In this document: positions 43,473-52,825 of the stretch, one piece after another | How positions within the stretch are numbered: the first letter of the stretch is position 1 | How the letters are laid out: every line of letters begins with the position of its first letter | Source: CAWCDJ01 sp963778675 | GTDB lineage: Bacteria > Acidobacteriota > Terriglobia > Bryobacterales > Bryobacteraceae | DNA: 64,000 nucleotides | Direction: 5' to 3' | NCBI GenBank assembly: GCA_963778675.1 | Contig: CAVZVI010000011.1 | Location: forward strand, 310,001-374,000 | Program-made: the position numbers and the translations under genes | The notes under the pieces: generated by a model | Databases searched by the model: none | Seen by the model: only the letters and a program-made list of their open reading frames with translations | Told to the model about the DNA's origin: nothing

Positions 43473-44114
43473 TCAGCGGTGCCGGTCGGAGACCAGCAGT
43501 TTGTTGAGAGCGGCTTCCAGTTCGGCGACGCGACGAGCCAGGTCGTCGATCGCCTGGCCTTCGGGGTCGGGCAGGCGGCCGTGTTCCAAGGTTCCCTCGG
43601 AACGCACACGGACCACCCGGCCGGGGATGCCCACCACGGTCGAGTTGTCCGGGACCTGGTGCACCACCACCGAGCCGGCTCCAATCTTCACGTTGTCGCC
43701 GATCCGGATATTACCCAGCACTTTCGCGCCGGTGCCGACGACCACCTGGTTGCCGAGCGTGGGATGGCGCTTGCCTCGCTCGTTACCGGTGCCGCCCAGC
43801 GTGACGCCCTGGTAGAGCAGAACGTCGTCGCCGATCTCGGCTGTCTCGCCGATCACCACCCCGGAACCGTGGTCGATGAAAAAGCGCCGCCCGATGGTGG
43901 CGCCGGGGTGGATCTCGATCTGCGTCAGAAAGCGGCTGAACTGCGAGACGAGGCGCGGCAGCAGCGGCACATGCCAGCAGTATAGTTTGTGCGCCAGGCG
44001 GTGCAGGAGGATCGCGTGGAATCCGGGGTAGCAGGTGACGATTTCGATGACACTCTTGGCCGCCGGATCTTCCCGGAAGATGGTCTCGATCTGCTCTTTG
44101 ATGGCTCGAAACAT
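43473..44114 (-). CDS. cysE: Serine O-acetyltransferase
   Basis: 213 residues. It makes O-acetylserine from serine and acetyl-CoA, first step of cysteine synthesis. N-terminal helices contain HRLAHKLY; the left-handed beta-helix of hexapeptide repeats follows (IHPGATIGRRFFIDHGSGVV, IGETAEIGDDVLLYQGVTLG, VVVGTGAKVLGNIRIGDNV). The catalytic His is in DHGSGVVIGET. A C-terminal helix (LARRVAELEAALNKLL) is longer than the minimal family and may tune complex formation with cysteine synthase. Confidence 0.96.
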   Translation of the reverse strand: MFRAIKEQIETIFREDPAAKSVIEIVTCYPGFHAILLHRLAHKLYCWHVPLLPRLVSQFSRFLTQIEIHPGATIGRRFFIDHGSGVVIGETAEIGDDVLLYQGVTLGGTGNERGKRHPTLGNQVVVGTGAKVLGNIRIGDNVKIGAGSVVVHQVPDNSTVVGIPGRVVRVRSEGTLEHGRLPDPEGQAIDDLARRVAELEAALNKLLVSDRHR

Positions 44115-44120
44115 GCAGCG

Positions 44121-44618
44121 CTAGTGCGCGGCCACTTCTTCAGTGCCGACTACCGGCGGCTTCGCGCCGGGCGGAACGGGAGCGAGCATGTCCTCTTTCC
44201 GTTTGATCAACGTGGAAGTATTGAAGCTGGCAGCCTCGAACCCGTGGCCGTGAGTGATGGCGTCGGTGGGGCAGGCCTCGACGCAGTATCCGCAGAAAAT
44301 GCAGCGGTTGTAGTCGATGTTGTAAACCCGGGCGTAGCGCTCGCCGCCGGAAATACGAACCTTCTCCGTGTTCTCGGCCGCCTCGATGTAGATGCAGTTG
44401 GAGGGGCAGGCGGCGGCGCACAGGAAGCAGGCAACGCACTTTTCAAGGCCGTTCTCATCGCGCTGGAGAACGTGGACGCCCCGGAAGCGCTCTTCGAATT
44501 TCGGCGGCTCGTCGGGATAATATTCGGTCACCGTGGGGGACATCATCTCTTTGAACGTGACTCCCATCCCCTTGGCGATCGAGGCGGCGGTGCCGAAAAT
44601 GTCGAATTTATTGGGCAT
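44121..44618 (-). CDS. nuoI: NADH-quinone oxidoreductase subunit I-like 2x[4Fe-4S] ferredoxin
   Basis: 165 residues. Two cluster motifs CVACFLCAAACP and CIFCGYCVEACP (CxxCxxCxxxCP) plus the NuoI-specific IYIEAAENTEKVRISGGERY between them. NuoI carries clusters N6a/N6b of complex I. No other nuo gene is near, so this is an orphan copy or a subunit of a rearranged complex. 7 bases upstream of the cysE start on the same strand. Confidence 0.92.
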   Translation of the reverse strand: MPNKFDIFGTAASIAKGMGVTFKEMMSPTVTEYYPDEPPKFEERFRGVHVLQRDENGLEKCVACFLCAAACPSNCIYIEAAENTEKVRISGGERYARVYNIDYNRCIFCGYCVEACPTDAITHGHGFEAASFNTSTLIKRKEDMLAPVPPGAKPPVVGTEEVAAH

Positions 44619-44642
44619 CTGGTTTCATTTTACCGGGTTTGG

Positions 44643-45770
44643 CTATTTGACGCGCAACCCGGCCAGAGGGATTCTCCAGAGTTGCACACCGGGAGAGAAT
44701 TTCGAGCTGTCCTGGATGAAGCAACTGTGCGTGCACCAGCAGTTCGCCCCGGGAATGGCCGCGACTTCGCCGCGCATCGCGTCCGACGCCAGCGCCCGGC
44801 GGATGTCGAAGTCGAAATCGTGCAGATCGCCGACGATGCCGCGCATTTCGCAGGCGCGGAAGCGGCCATTGTGGTCGATGACGATGGAGGTTTCGCCCGC
44901 CGTGCAGGGCATGGGCCAGGCTCGGGGCGATTCCAGGCACTGCTCGTGCAAGTCGTAGTGGAAACGAAGGTTGCCCAGGTACCAGAGGGCCGCCACCTGG
45001 CGAATCCCGGGAGCCAGACGCGCGAACAGCTTCTTCGCGTAGCGGCGGTGGAAAGGCATCAGGCGACCGTGGAGATCGGCCACCGATTCGCGGGTCAATT
45101 GTTTCAGGGAAGGGTCGGGGGCCTGGCCGCGAATCGTTTCGAAGTAGTGGCCGTCGATGTCGGTGGTTTCGGCCAGGCGTGCCGCCAGAGCCTCGACCTC
45201 GTCCCGGTTTTCCCGCGTGATCACGGTGAGCACGTTGCGCCGCAGTCGCGGGTTGCCGCGGTAGCGCCGCCCGGCCTCTTCCATCGAAGCCAGGGTACGC
45301 TCGAAATTGCGGGGAACGCCGCGGATCGAATCGTGCGTATGTTCCAGGCCGTCGAGCGAGAAGTTCAGGTCGATGGCGGTTTCCGGACACTGCTCGAGCA
45401 TGCGGTCCACGGCCGGAAACATCTTCTCCGGAAGCAGGCCGTTGGTGGGGAGATTCACGTTCCGCACGCCGTTGCGCCGGACAAATAGAGTGATGATCTC
45501 GGCGAGTTCTTCCCGCAGAAACGGCTCGCCGCCGGAGATCCACAACTTGCGGAAGGGCGGCGCGGTTTCGGAGATGCGGGCGATCTGGTCGAACGTCAGG
45601 TCGTCGCGGCTATTCAGTTTGTCGAAATAGAAGCAGGTGCGGCAGCGCGCATTACAGCGTGAGGTCACAAACAGGAACAGCGAATTGAATTCGCGCGGAC
45701 GTACACGGTCGCGCAAAATCGGGAAGTAGCCGCCCTCCATGGGAACCAGTGTAGAGGAGTTGAAGCGCAA
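44643..45770 (-). CDS. Radical SAM protein with SPASM-like C-terminus
   Basis: 375 residues (ATG 45740, MEGGYFPILRD, is an alternative start). CNARCRTCFYFD holds the CxxxCxxC that binds the SAM [4Fe-4S] cluster; WISGGEPFLREEL is the GGE motif. The C-terminal cysteines (MPCTAGETSIV, RACEMRG and CWCTHSCF) form an auxiliary-cluster binding region as in SPASM/twitch enzymes that modify peptides or act in cofactor maturation. No precursor peptide gene was found beside it. Substrate unknown. Confidence 0.9.
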   Translation of the reverse strand: MRFNSSTLVPMEGGYFPILRDRVRPREFNSLFLFVTSRCNARCRTCFYFDKLNSRDDLTFDQIARISETAPPFRKLWISGGEPFLREELAEIITLFVRRNGVRNVNLPTNGLLPEKMFPAVDRMLEQCPETAIDLNFSLDGLEHTHDSIRGVPRNFERTLASMEEAGRRYRGNPRLRRNVLTVITRENRDEVEALAARLAETTDIDGHYFETIRGQAPDPSLKQLTRESVADLHGRLMPFHRRYAKKLFARLAPGIRQVAALWYLGNLRFHYDLHEQCLESPRAWPMPCTAGETSIVIDHNGRFRACEMRGIVGDLHDFDFDIRRALASDAMRGEVAAIPGANCWCTHSCFIQDSSKFSPGVQLWRIPLAGLRVK

Positions 45771-45853
45771 TGAGGTACAACCCGGCCGTGCCTGACGCCG
45801 GAGCAGGCTACTGACGGTCGCCGGAATGACACGGTGCGGTACGCTGATAGTAG

Positions 45854-46678
45854 ATGACGGGAATCGTGGTGACTGCTTTGTTTGCGGCGGCTTTGCCCAA
45901 TGCGGTCGTGCTGCAGCCCGTAGCCAACATGTATGGGCGCGCCAGTGAAGATGCGAATGTGGTCTCGCAGGCGATCTACGGCGCCAATGTGGGGCTGATC
46001 GAGCAGCAGGACGGGTGGGCGCGGGTGCGCACGGCGGACGACTACACGGGCTGGGTGCCGCTCGGGCAACTGCGCCCAGGGAAGACCTACGCGGTTGGGG
46101 GCCGCGTTGCGGAAGTCCGCAGCCTGTTCGCGCACCTGTACCGGGAGGCCAGCGTGACCGAGCACGCGCCGCTGATCACGGTGCCGTTCGAAACACGGCT
46201 CGAAGTCTTGTCGGAGGACGGCAAGTGGGCCAAGGTGCGGCTGCCGGACGACCGCACGGCTTGGGCGCAGTTGGGGGACCTTGCCTTCGACCCCAAACCG
46301 ATGAGCATTCCGGAAATGCTCGAGTTCAGCAAGAGGTTTCTAGGACTGCCGTACACGTGGGGTGGAACTTCGAGCTATGGCTACGACTGTTCGGGATTTA
46401 CCCAGATGCTGGAGCGGCAGCGCGGAATCCACATGCCGCGCGACGCGCAGCCGCAGGCCGAGTGGAGCGGCGTCGAAGTGGTGGAGCGGAAGGATCTGCG
46501 GCCCGGCGACCTGCTCTATTTCGGAAGCTCGGAGAAGCACATCACGCATACCGGCATGTATCTCGGAGACGGCAAGTTCATCGATGCCACTACCCACGAG
46601 ACACCGATGGTGCAGATCGACGACTTGAATACACCCCATTGGACGAGGCTGTTCGTGGCCTCGCGGAGAGTGAAATGA
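45854..46678 (+). CDS. SH3b + NlpC/P60 cell-wall peptidase
   Basis: 274 residues with a short N-terminal leader (MTGIVVTALFAAALPNA). Two SH3b-like domains (about 20-75 and 80-142, each with the WVPL/WAQL end) bind wall peptide; the NlpC/P60 domain (155-274) has catalytic C179 in YDCSGF, H232 in ITHTGMY and a third polar residue further on. Such enzymes cut gamma-D-Glu-diamino acid bonds in peptidoglycan peptides. Its stop overlaps the start of a dipeptide epimerase gene. Confidence 0.92.
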   Translation: MTGIVVTALFAAALPNAVVLQPVANMYGRASEDANVVSQAIYGANVGLIEQQDGWARVRTADDYTGWVPLGQLRPGKTYAVGGRVAEVRSLFAHLYREASVTEHAPLITVPFETRLEVLSEDGKWAKVRLPDDRTAWAQLGDLAFDPKPMSIPEMLEFSKRFLGLPYTWGGTSSYGYDCSGFTQMLERQRGIHMPRDAQPQAEWSGVEVVERKDLRPGDLLYFGSSEKHITHTGMYLGDGKFIDATTHETPMVQIDDLNTPHWTRLFVASRRVK

Positions 46679-47766
46679 ATCGCAGGAGTTTTATGAAAAC
46701 GGCAGCGGCGGTTCCGGCCGCCGCGTTGGGCGCGCCCGCGGCGGCCGGGACGAATTTCTCGGCGAAGATTGTGCGCCTGAATCTGCGGCACACGTGGACT
46801 ACCACGATGTCGTCGAGCGAATACCGCGACACGCTGCACACCACGTATGAGCGGGACGGCCTGTCGGGACATGGCGAGGGCGCGCCGATCGTTCGCTATC
46901 ACGAAGACGCGGAGAGCGCGAGAAAGGCCGTGGAATCGGTGCGCGACCTGCTGATCGCGGCCAACCCGATGCAGTTCGACAAGATCATGGCCGAGGTGTT
47001 CCACCGCGTGCAGGGCGAGTGGGCCGGCAAAGCCGCGATCGATATCGCGCTGATGGACTGGGTGGGCCAGAAGCTGGGAATTCCGTTGTACAGCTATTTC
47101 GGACTCGACCCCAAGGATGCGCCCCTGACCACGTTCTCGATCGGCATCGACACGCCCGCGGTGACCAGGCAGAAGACGCTGGAAGCGGCCGACTATCCGA
47201 TCCTCAAGGTGAAGGTGGGGCTGGACACCGATGAGCCGACCATCGAAGCCGTGCGCAGCGTGACGAAGAAGCCGTTGCGGGTGGACGCCAACGAGGGCTG
47301 GAAAGACAAGGAAGAGGCCGTCCGCAAGATCAACTGGCTGGAGAAGCAGGGCGTGGAGTTCATCGAGCAGCCCATGCCCGCCGCCATGCTCGAGGAGACG
47401 CGCTGGGTGCGCAGCCGCGTCCACATCCCGGTAATCGCGGACGAGGCGTGCCAGCACGCTTCCGACATCCCCAGGCTGAAGGAAGCGTACGACGGCGTGA
47501 ACGTGAAGCTCGACAAGAGCGGCGGGATGCTGGAAGGGTACCGCATGATACAGATTGCCAAAGCGCTGGGGATGAAAACCATGCTGGGGTGCATGATTTC
47601 CAGCTCGGTATCGGTGACGGCCGCGGCGCACCTGTCGCCGCTGGTGGATTATGCCGATCTCGATGGCAACCTCCTGATCAGCAACGATCCGTTTCACGGG
47701 GTCCTGGTGGAGAAGGGCAAACTGATTCTGCCCGACCGCCCGGGCCTGGGCCTGATCAAAGCGTAA
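46675..47766 (+). CDS. Dipeptide epimerase (L-Ala-D/L-Glu epimerase-like), Tat-type leader
   Basis: 363 residues from ATG 46675, overlapping the preceding TGA (ATGA). N-terminus MNRRSFMKTAAAVPAAALG is a Tat signal, unusual because most such epimerases are cytoplasmic. Enolase-superfamily features: KVKVG (catalytic Lys), VDANEGW (metal Asp), EQPM (Glu), ADEAC (Asp/Glu) and NVKLDKSGG (second Lys); DLDGNLL gives the DxD that fixes the dipeptide ammonium group. It should invert Glu in L-Ala-Glu released from wall peptides by the NlpC/P60 enzyme encoded just before. Confidence 0.92.
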   Translation: MNRRSFMKTAAAVPAAALGAPAAAGTNFSAKIVRLNLRHTWTTTMSSSEYRDTLHTTYERDGLSGHGEGAPIVRYHEDAESARKAVESVRDLLIAANPMQFDKIMAEVFHRVQGEWAGKAAIDIALMDWVGQKLGIPLYSYFGLDPKDAPLTTFSIGIDTPAVTRQKTLEAADYPILKVKVGLDTDEPTIEAVRSVTKKPLRVDANEGWKDKEEAVRKINWLEKQGVEFIEQPMPAAMLEETRWVRSRVHIPVIADEACQHASDIPRLKEAYDGVNVKLDKSGGMLEGYRMIQIAKALGMKTMLGCMISSSVSVTAAAHLSPLVDYADLDGNLLISNDPFHGVLVEKGKLILPDRPGLGLIKA

Positions 47767-47818
47767 GCCATTCACAAAATCCGCGACCGTCAGGGAGCGG
47801 GCATCGGGGGATGCGACT

Positions 47819-49144
47819 GTGGCGAGGCACCGTGTAATCATTCTCGGCGGCGGATTCGGCGGCCTGTATGCGGCGCGGTCCTTTGGGCGCGCGCCGGTGG
47901 ACGTCACGCTGATCGACCGCCGCAACTTTCACTTATTCCAACCGCTGCTCTACCAGGTGGCCACGGGATCGCTCTCGCCGGGCGAGATCAGCGCGCCGCT
48001 GCGCGCGATCCTCAGCAAGCGGAAGACGATCCGCGTGCTGCTCGGCGAAGCGCTCGACATCGATCCTAAGCAACGGCGCCTGACGCTGCACGACGGGGGA
48101 GTGTTCGACTACGATTCGCTGATCGTGGCGACGGGGTCGAAGACCTCGTACTTCGGCAACGACCAGTGGCGCGAATGGGCGCCGAGCCTGAAGACCGTGG
48201 AAGAGGCCACAGCGATCCGGCACAAGATCCTGTATGCGTTCGAGGCGGCCGAGAGGGTGACCGATCCGGATCTGCGGCAGGCCTGGCTGACCTTTGTGAT
48301 CGTAGGCGGCGGCCCGACGGGCGTGGAACTGGCCGGAGCGCTAGGCGAAATCGCACGCCATACCTTGAAGGACGACTTCCGCTCCATCCGTCCGGAGGAG
48401 GCGCGGATCATCATTCTGGACGGCTCGCCGCGGGTGCTGGCGCACTACCCGGAAAGCCTTTCGCGGAAGGCGGAGGGATCGCTGGCGCACTTGGGAGTGC
48501 GGGTGCGAACCGGCGTGAAGGTGGTCGAAGTGGATGCCGGCGGCGTCGACTTCCAGACCCCCGACGGCCACGACCACCGGATGGAGGCGAAGACCGTACT
48601 GTGGGCGGGCGGCGTGGTGGCCACGACGTTCGGGCGCACCCTGGCGGATCGAACCGGGGCGGAGACCGACCGCGTGGGGCGGATCCGCGTGAATCCCGAC
48701 TTGACTGTACCGGGTTATCCGGAAATCTTCGTCGTGGGGGACCTGGCGGATGCCAGGCGGCCCGACGGTACGCCGCTGCCCGGCGTGGCCCAGGTGGCGA
48801 TGCAGGGCGGCGCCTACGCGGCGCACGCCATCGTGGAGCGCCTCAAGGGGCGGAAGGAACTGAAGCCCTTTCACTATTTTGACAAGGGAGACCTGGCGGT
48901 AATCGGCCGCGGCGCGGCGGTAGCGAATATCTTCGGGCTTCACCTTTCGGGATTGCCGGCGTGGCTGGTCTGGCTGTTCATCCACCTGATGTACATCGTG
49001 GAGTTCCGCAGCCGGGTCCTCGTGTTCATCCAGTGGGGATTCCAGTACATCACGTTCAACCGCTCGGCGATGCTGATCACCGGAAACGCGGTGCCGAACT
49101 CCATCGCGCGGGTGGCGCCGATGAAGAACATGGCGGAAGAGTAG
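47819..49144 (+). CDS. Type II NADH dehydrogenase-like flavoprotein
   Basis: 441 residues from GTG 47819. FAD-binding GGGFGGLYAARSFG at residues 10-23, FQPLLYQVATGSLSPGEIS, NAD-binding IVGGGPTGVELAGALGEIA and the FAD contact EIFVVGDLAD. The C-terminus has an amphipathic helix and hydrophobic stretch (LPAWLVWLFIHLMYIVEFRS), typical of membrane-attached NDH-2, which passes NADH electrons to quinone without proton pumping. Confidence 0.93.
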   Translation: MARHRVIILGGGFGGLYAARSFGRAPVDVTLIDRRNFHLFQPLLYQVATGSLSPGEISAPLRAILSKRKTIRVLLGEALDIDPKQRRLTLHDGGVFDYDSLIVATGSKTSYFGNDQWREWAPSLKTVEEATAIRHKILYAFEAAERVTDPDLRQAWLTFVIVGGGPTGVELAGALGEIARHTLKDDFRSIRPEEARIIILDGSPRVLAHYPESLSRKAEGSLAHLGVRVRTGVKVVEVDAGGVDFQTPDGHDHRMEAKTVLWAGGVVATTFGRTLADRTGAETDRVGRIRVNPDLTVPGYPEIFVVGDLADARRPDGTPLPGVAQVAMQGGAYAAHAIVERLKGRKELKPFHYFDKGDLAVIGRGAAVANIFGLHLSGLPAWLVWLFIHLMYIVEFRSRVLVFIQWGFQYITFNRSAMLITGNAVPNSIARVAPMKNMAEE

Positions 49145-49256
49145 TACAGCCCGCCGGTAAGCAAAACATCGTCCCTTCCTTTTCAGATTTACCTGTGCCT
49201 ATTCTGATGGGAAGATCGGTTCGGGCGAAGCCCCGGGGTGATAGGAGGAACGTTCC

Positions 49257-52200
49257 ATGGTGACACGCAGGCCGCGGCTGCTCGTGAAGTCGAAACCGGT
49301 ACCGGAGGGCGCCGGCTTCCGGATCGGCAAAATCCCTTTTCAGATGCAGCCTCTGGCGGCCGCTCCGGCGAAACGGGCGGAGGGAGCGTCCCAGTGGCAT
49401 TTGACCGATGTCCCGGCCGATATGGACGAGACCAATGCGTGGGACCTATGCCACCAACTGCAATCCAAAGGTTTCGGAATTGCGGGAGGCCCGGATGTGG
49501 AGTTCGCCGAACCCGATCTCGAGCAGCAGTGGGTGTTCGACACGCCGGAGCGGCTCGCCGGGAGGGTATTTCGCGCCACCGCTGCGAAGGACGCCTGCGC
49601 CCGGCCGGAATGCGCCGACCGGCGTTTTCCCTTCCCCAAGCCCTTTGACTGGCGCTGGTTCCAGGACACCGGGCATTCGGGGCTGGATGCAGCGCGCTCC
49701 CAGATCGCCGATCCCGATGACCGCGTCACGATCGCGCACCTGGACACCGGGTACCGCAAAGGGCATTCGGTGCTTCCGAAGTTTCTGGACTACACCCGCC
49801 AGCACAGTTTCGTGGAGGACGACCCGGACCCGAACGACGCCTCCGATCCCGATATCGGCGGGTTCGGCAAGAACCCCGGGCACGGAACCGGGACGCTCAG
49901 CATTCTGGCCGGCAGCCTGTTCAAGGGCAAACCGTTCGGCGACCCTGACGGCATCGTGGGCGGCGCGCCGTTTGCGACCGTGATCCCGGTGCGGGTGGCG
50001 AATTCGGTGGTGCTGTTCACCAACAGTTCGATCGCCCGCGGGATCGACTACGCCATCCGGAACAACGTGGACGTGCTCTCGATGAGCATGGGCGGCGTCT
50101 GTTCGCAGTTGTGGGCGGACATGGTCAACGCGGCGTACGAGGCGGGAATCACGATGGTGACGGCGGCCGGCAACAATTTCGGTCCCGGCAAGCTCCGCAT
50201 TCCGCGGTTCATCGTCTACCCGGCGCGGTTCCGGCGCGTGCTGGCGGCGTGCGGCGTGATGTCCGACGGATCGCCTTACGCCGATTTCCTCGACCCGCTG
50301 AAGATGGGCGGATCCTACGGTCCGGACAGCAAGATGGATACGGCAATGGCCTCGTACACGCCCAACACGGCGTGGGCCAAATATGCCTGCCTGGCCCTGA
50401 TCGATTTCGACGGCGCAGGCACCTCCGCGGCCACACCGCAGATTGCCGCGGCAGCCGCCTGCTGGCTGCAGAAGAATCGCGCCGCGGTGAAGAAGTACCC
50501 GGAGCCGTGGATGCGGGTGGAAGCCGTGCGCCAGGCGCTGTTCTCGTCCGCGGCCGAGGCCGACCGGGAGCACTTCGGCAAGGGCAAACTGCGGGCCAAC
50601 CTGGCGATGGACGTCGTGCCGGCGGCGGCCTCCACGCTTACTGCGCAGCCGCAGGATTCGGTGGGGATTCCGCTGCTCGAACCGACCCTGGGCACGATTT
50701 TCGGAGCGGCGAAACCCACTGCGGCGCAACAGATGCTGCGCATCGAGGCGGCCCAGATCCTCTCGCGGAACGGCGAGTTGCAGAACCTGCTGGTCAGCGC
50801 TGGAATCGATCCCGACCGTCCGCCGCGCGAGGTCCCTCCGGCGGTGCGGCGGCAGATCCTCGAAGCCTTGATCGAAGATCCGGGAGCGTCCAAGGCTCTG
50901 AAGACCGCGCTCGGGAAGCAGGCCGCGAAAGAACGGCCGGTGGTTCCCGCCGCGGCCGGTCTGGGTCCGACGGCAGCTGAAACCCCGGTGGTGCCCGCAC
51001 CGCTCAGCCGGCGTCTGCGGGTGTTCGCGTTCGACCCGGCGCTCGGAATGCGCGTGGACACGGAATCGCTCAACGAGACCACGCTGGAGGTCCCGTGGGA
51101 GCCGGACCTGCAGCCCGGACCGGTCGGCGAATACCTCGAGGTGGTGGACGTCGATCCTTCTTCGAACGCCTGCTATGCGCCGGTCGATCTGAATCATCCG
51201 CACCTGCTGGCGTCGGATGGACTCGATCCGGCCGAGGGCATCCCGCAGTTCCATCAACAGATGGTCTACGCGGTAGCTATGACGACCATCGGGCGGTTCG
51301 AGCGGGCGCTGGGGCGGACCGCACTCTGGGCGCCCTACATGCCGCCGGTGAAGAAAGGCGAGAGCCTGCGCACGTATTACGTGCAGCGTCTGCGTATCTA
51401 CCCGCATGCGCTGCGGGAAGCCAACGCCTACTACAGCCCTCCGAAGAAGTCGCTGCTGTTCGGGTATTTCAATGCGGCCATTGGTAACGCGGGCGACAAC
51501 CTTCCAGGCGGGTTGGTGTTCTGCTGCCTGTCGCACGACGTGGTGGCGCACGAAACCACGCATGCCTTGCTGGATGGACTGCACCGCTACTACCAGGACC
51601 AGACCAATGCGGATATCGCCGCCTTTCACGAAGCCTTTGCCGACATCGTCGCCCTGTTTCAGCACTTCACCATTCCCGAGGCGCTGAAACACACCATCGC
51701 CCTGACTCGCGGCGAGTTGCGCAAGACCAACCTGCTGGCCGACCTGGCGCAACAGTTCGGCCAGGCGTCGAGCGGGTCGCGCGCGCTGCGCAGCGCACTC
51801 GGCCAACCGCCCAAGACAACCGATTACGAGGAGGCCACGGAGGCCCATGACCGCGGCGCCGTTCTGCTGGCCGCCATCTTCCAGGCGTTTCTCGAAATCT
51901 ACGAGGCACGGATCACCGACCTGCGGCGCCTGGCCACCGGCGGAACCGGTGTGCTGCCGCCCGGCGACATCCCGATCGACCTGGTGAACCGCATGGCCGC
52001 GGAGGCCGCCACGACAGCCTCGCACGTGCTGACCGCCTGCATCCGGGCGCTCGACTACTGCCCGCCGGTGGATCTCACCTTCGGCGAATACCTGCGCGCG
52101 CTGATCACGGCCGACATGGACCTGGAGCCGGAAGACGCGCTGAACTACCGCACCGCATTCATCTCCGGCTTCCGCGCGCGTGGAATCTTTCCGTCGGGCG

Positions 52201-52811
52201 TCCGCAACCTCTCGGAGGAGAACCTGCGCTGGCAGCCGCCAGATTTCACCTTCGAACCCGGCAGGATTCGCGACATGCTCAGCTCCCTGGACCTGACCTG
52301 GAATCTCTCGAGCAACCGCAGGAAGTCTTACTCGCTCGCGGAATCGAACGGATTCAAGCTCTGGACCTGGCTGCAGCAGAACCTGACGCCCGGGGAAGCG
52401 GAGGCGCTGGAAGCCGATCTCGGCGTCTACATCAAGGCGGGCAACCATGTACCGGAAGAAGTCCCGCTGCGGGACGATGGAATTCCGCTGCTGGAGATTC
52501 ACTCGGTCCGCCCGGCGCGCCGCATCAGCAGCCGAGGCCAGCAGATGACGGACCTGGTAATCGAGGCGGTGCAGCGCTTCGTCGTCACCGACCCGGCGAC
52601 GGGGGAACGGACGACGCATCGCGGCGGCTGCACGCTGCTGATCGACCTGCAGAACGAACGCATCCGCTACGCCGTGCGAAAACGCGTCGGCAGCGCGAGC
52701 CGCATCGAGGCGGAACAGCAGTTCCAGCGAATGGCGGCAGAGGGCGGCCAGGCATATTTCGATCCGGCGGGGGAGCGCGAGCCCTTCGCCATGCTGCACC
52801 GGGGCATGTGA
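49257..52811 (+). CDS. Cytoplasmic dual protease: subtilisin (S8) domain fused to HExxH gluzincin domain
   Basis: 1184 residues, no signal peptide, good ribosome binding site (TAGGAGGAA). N-terminal 130 residues resemble a prodomain. The S8 domain (about 150-455) has the complete triad: D163 (AHLDTGY), H209 (GHGTGTLSILAG), S390 (GTSAATP), with oxyanion N306 in AAGNN. A linker (460-585) precedes a second domain: HETTHALLDGL (H765, E766, H769) and FHEAFADI (E792), a thermolysin-like zinc site. The C-terminal 300 residues are unassigned. Two unrelated peptidase folds in one chain are rare. The next gene, an MBL-fold protein, overlaps or abuts it, so the two form one unit. Confidence 0.93.
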   Translation: MVTRRPRLLVKSKPVPEGAGFRIGKIPFQMQPLAAAPAKRAEGASQWHLTDVPADMDETNAWDLCHQLQSKGFGIAGGPDVEFAEPDLEQQWVFDTPERLAGRVFRATAAKDACARPECADRRFPFPKPFDWRWFQDTGHSGLDAARSQIADPDDRVTIAHLDTGYRKGHSVLPKFLDYTRQHSFVEDDPDPNDASDPDIGGFGKNPGHGTGTLSILAGSLFKGKPFGDPDGIVGGAPFATVIPVRVANSVVLFTNSSIARGIDYAIRNNVDVLSMSMGGVCSQLWADMVNAAYEAGITMVTAAGNNFGPGKLRIPRFIVYPARFRRVLAACGVMSDGSPYADFLDPLKMGGSYGPDSKMDTAMASYTPNTAWAKYACLALIDFDGAGTSAATPQIAAAAACWLQKNRAAVKKYPEPWMRVEAVRQALFSSAAEADREHFGKGKLRANLAMDVVPAAASTLTAQPQDSVGIPLLEPTLGTIFGAAKPTAAQQMLRIEAAQILSRNGELQNLLVSAGIDPDRPPREVPPAVRRQILEALIEDPGASKALKTALGKQAAKERPVVPAAAGLGPTAAETPVVPAPLSRRLRVFAFDPALGMRVDTESLNETTLEVPWEPDLQPGPVGEYLEVVDVDPSSNACYAPVDLNHPHLLASDGLDPAEGIPQFHQQMVYAVAMTTIGRFERALGRTALWAPYMPPVKKGESLRTYYVQRLRIYPHALREANAYYSPPKKSLLFGYFNAAIGNAGDNLPGGLVFCCLSHDVVAHETTHALLDGLHRYYQDQTNADIAAFHEAFADIVALFQHFTIPEALKHTIALTRGELRKTNLLADLAQQFGQASSGSRALRSALGQPPKTTDYEEATEAHDRGAVLLAAIFQAFLEIYEARITDLRRLATGGTGVLPPGDIPIDLVNRMAAEAATTASHVLTACIRALDYCPPVDLTFGEYLRALITADMDLEPEDALNYRTAFISGFRARGIFPSGVRNLSEENLRWQPPDFTFEPGRIRDMLSSLDLTWNLSSNRRKSYSLAESNGFKLWTWLQQNLTPGEAEALEADLGVYIKAGNHVPEEVPLRDDGIPLLEIHSVRPARRISSRGQQMTDLVIEAVQRFVVTDPATGERTTHRGGCTLLIDLQNERIRYAVRKRVGSASRIEAEQQFQRMAAEGGQAYFDPAGEREPFAMLHRGM

Positions 52812-52825
52812 AGAGGAGGATGACG

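Noticed and set aside
43421..43684. Extension of the NIPSNAP/carboxyltransferase frame to 43684
   Set aside because: It overlaps the 3' end of cysE in another frame; ATG 43420 begins with a normal signal peptide.
49446..52799. 1117-residue minus-strand ORF opposite the dual protease
   Set aside because: High GC gives a long antisense frame with Arg/His/Gln-rich composition and no domain; the plus-strand protein has catalytic motifs.
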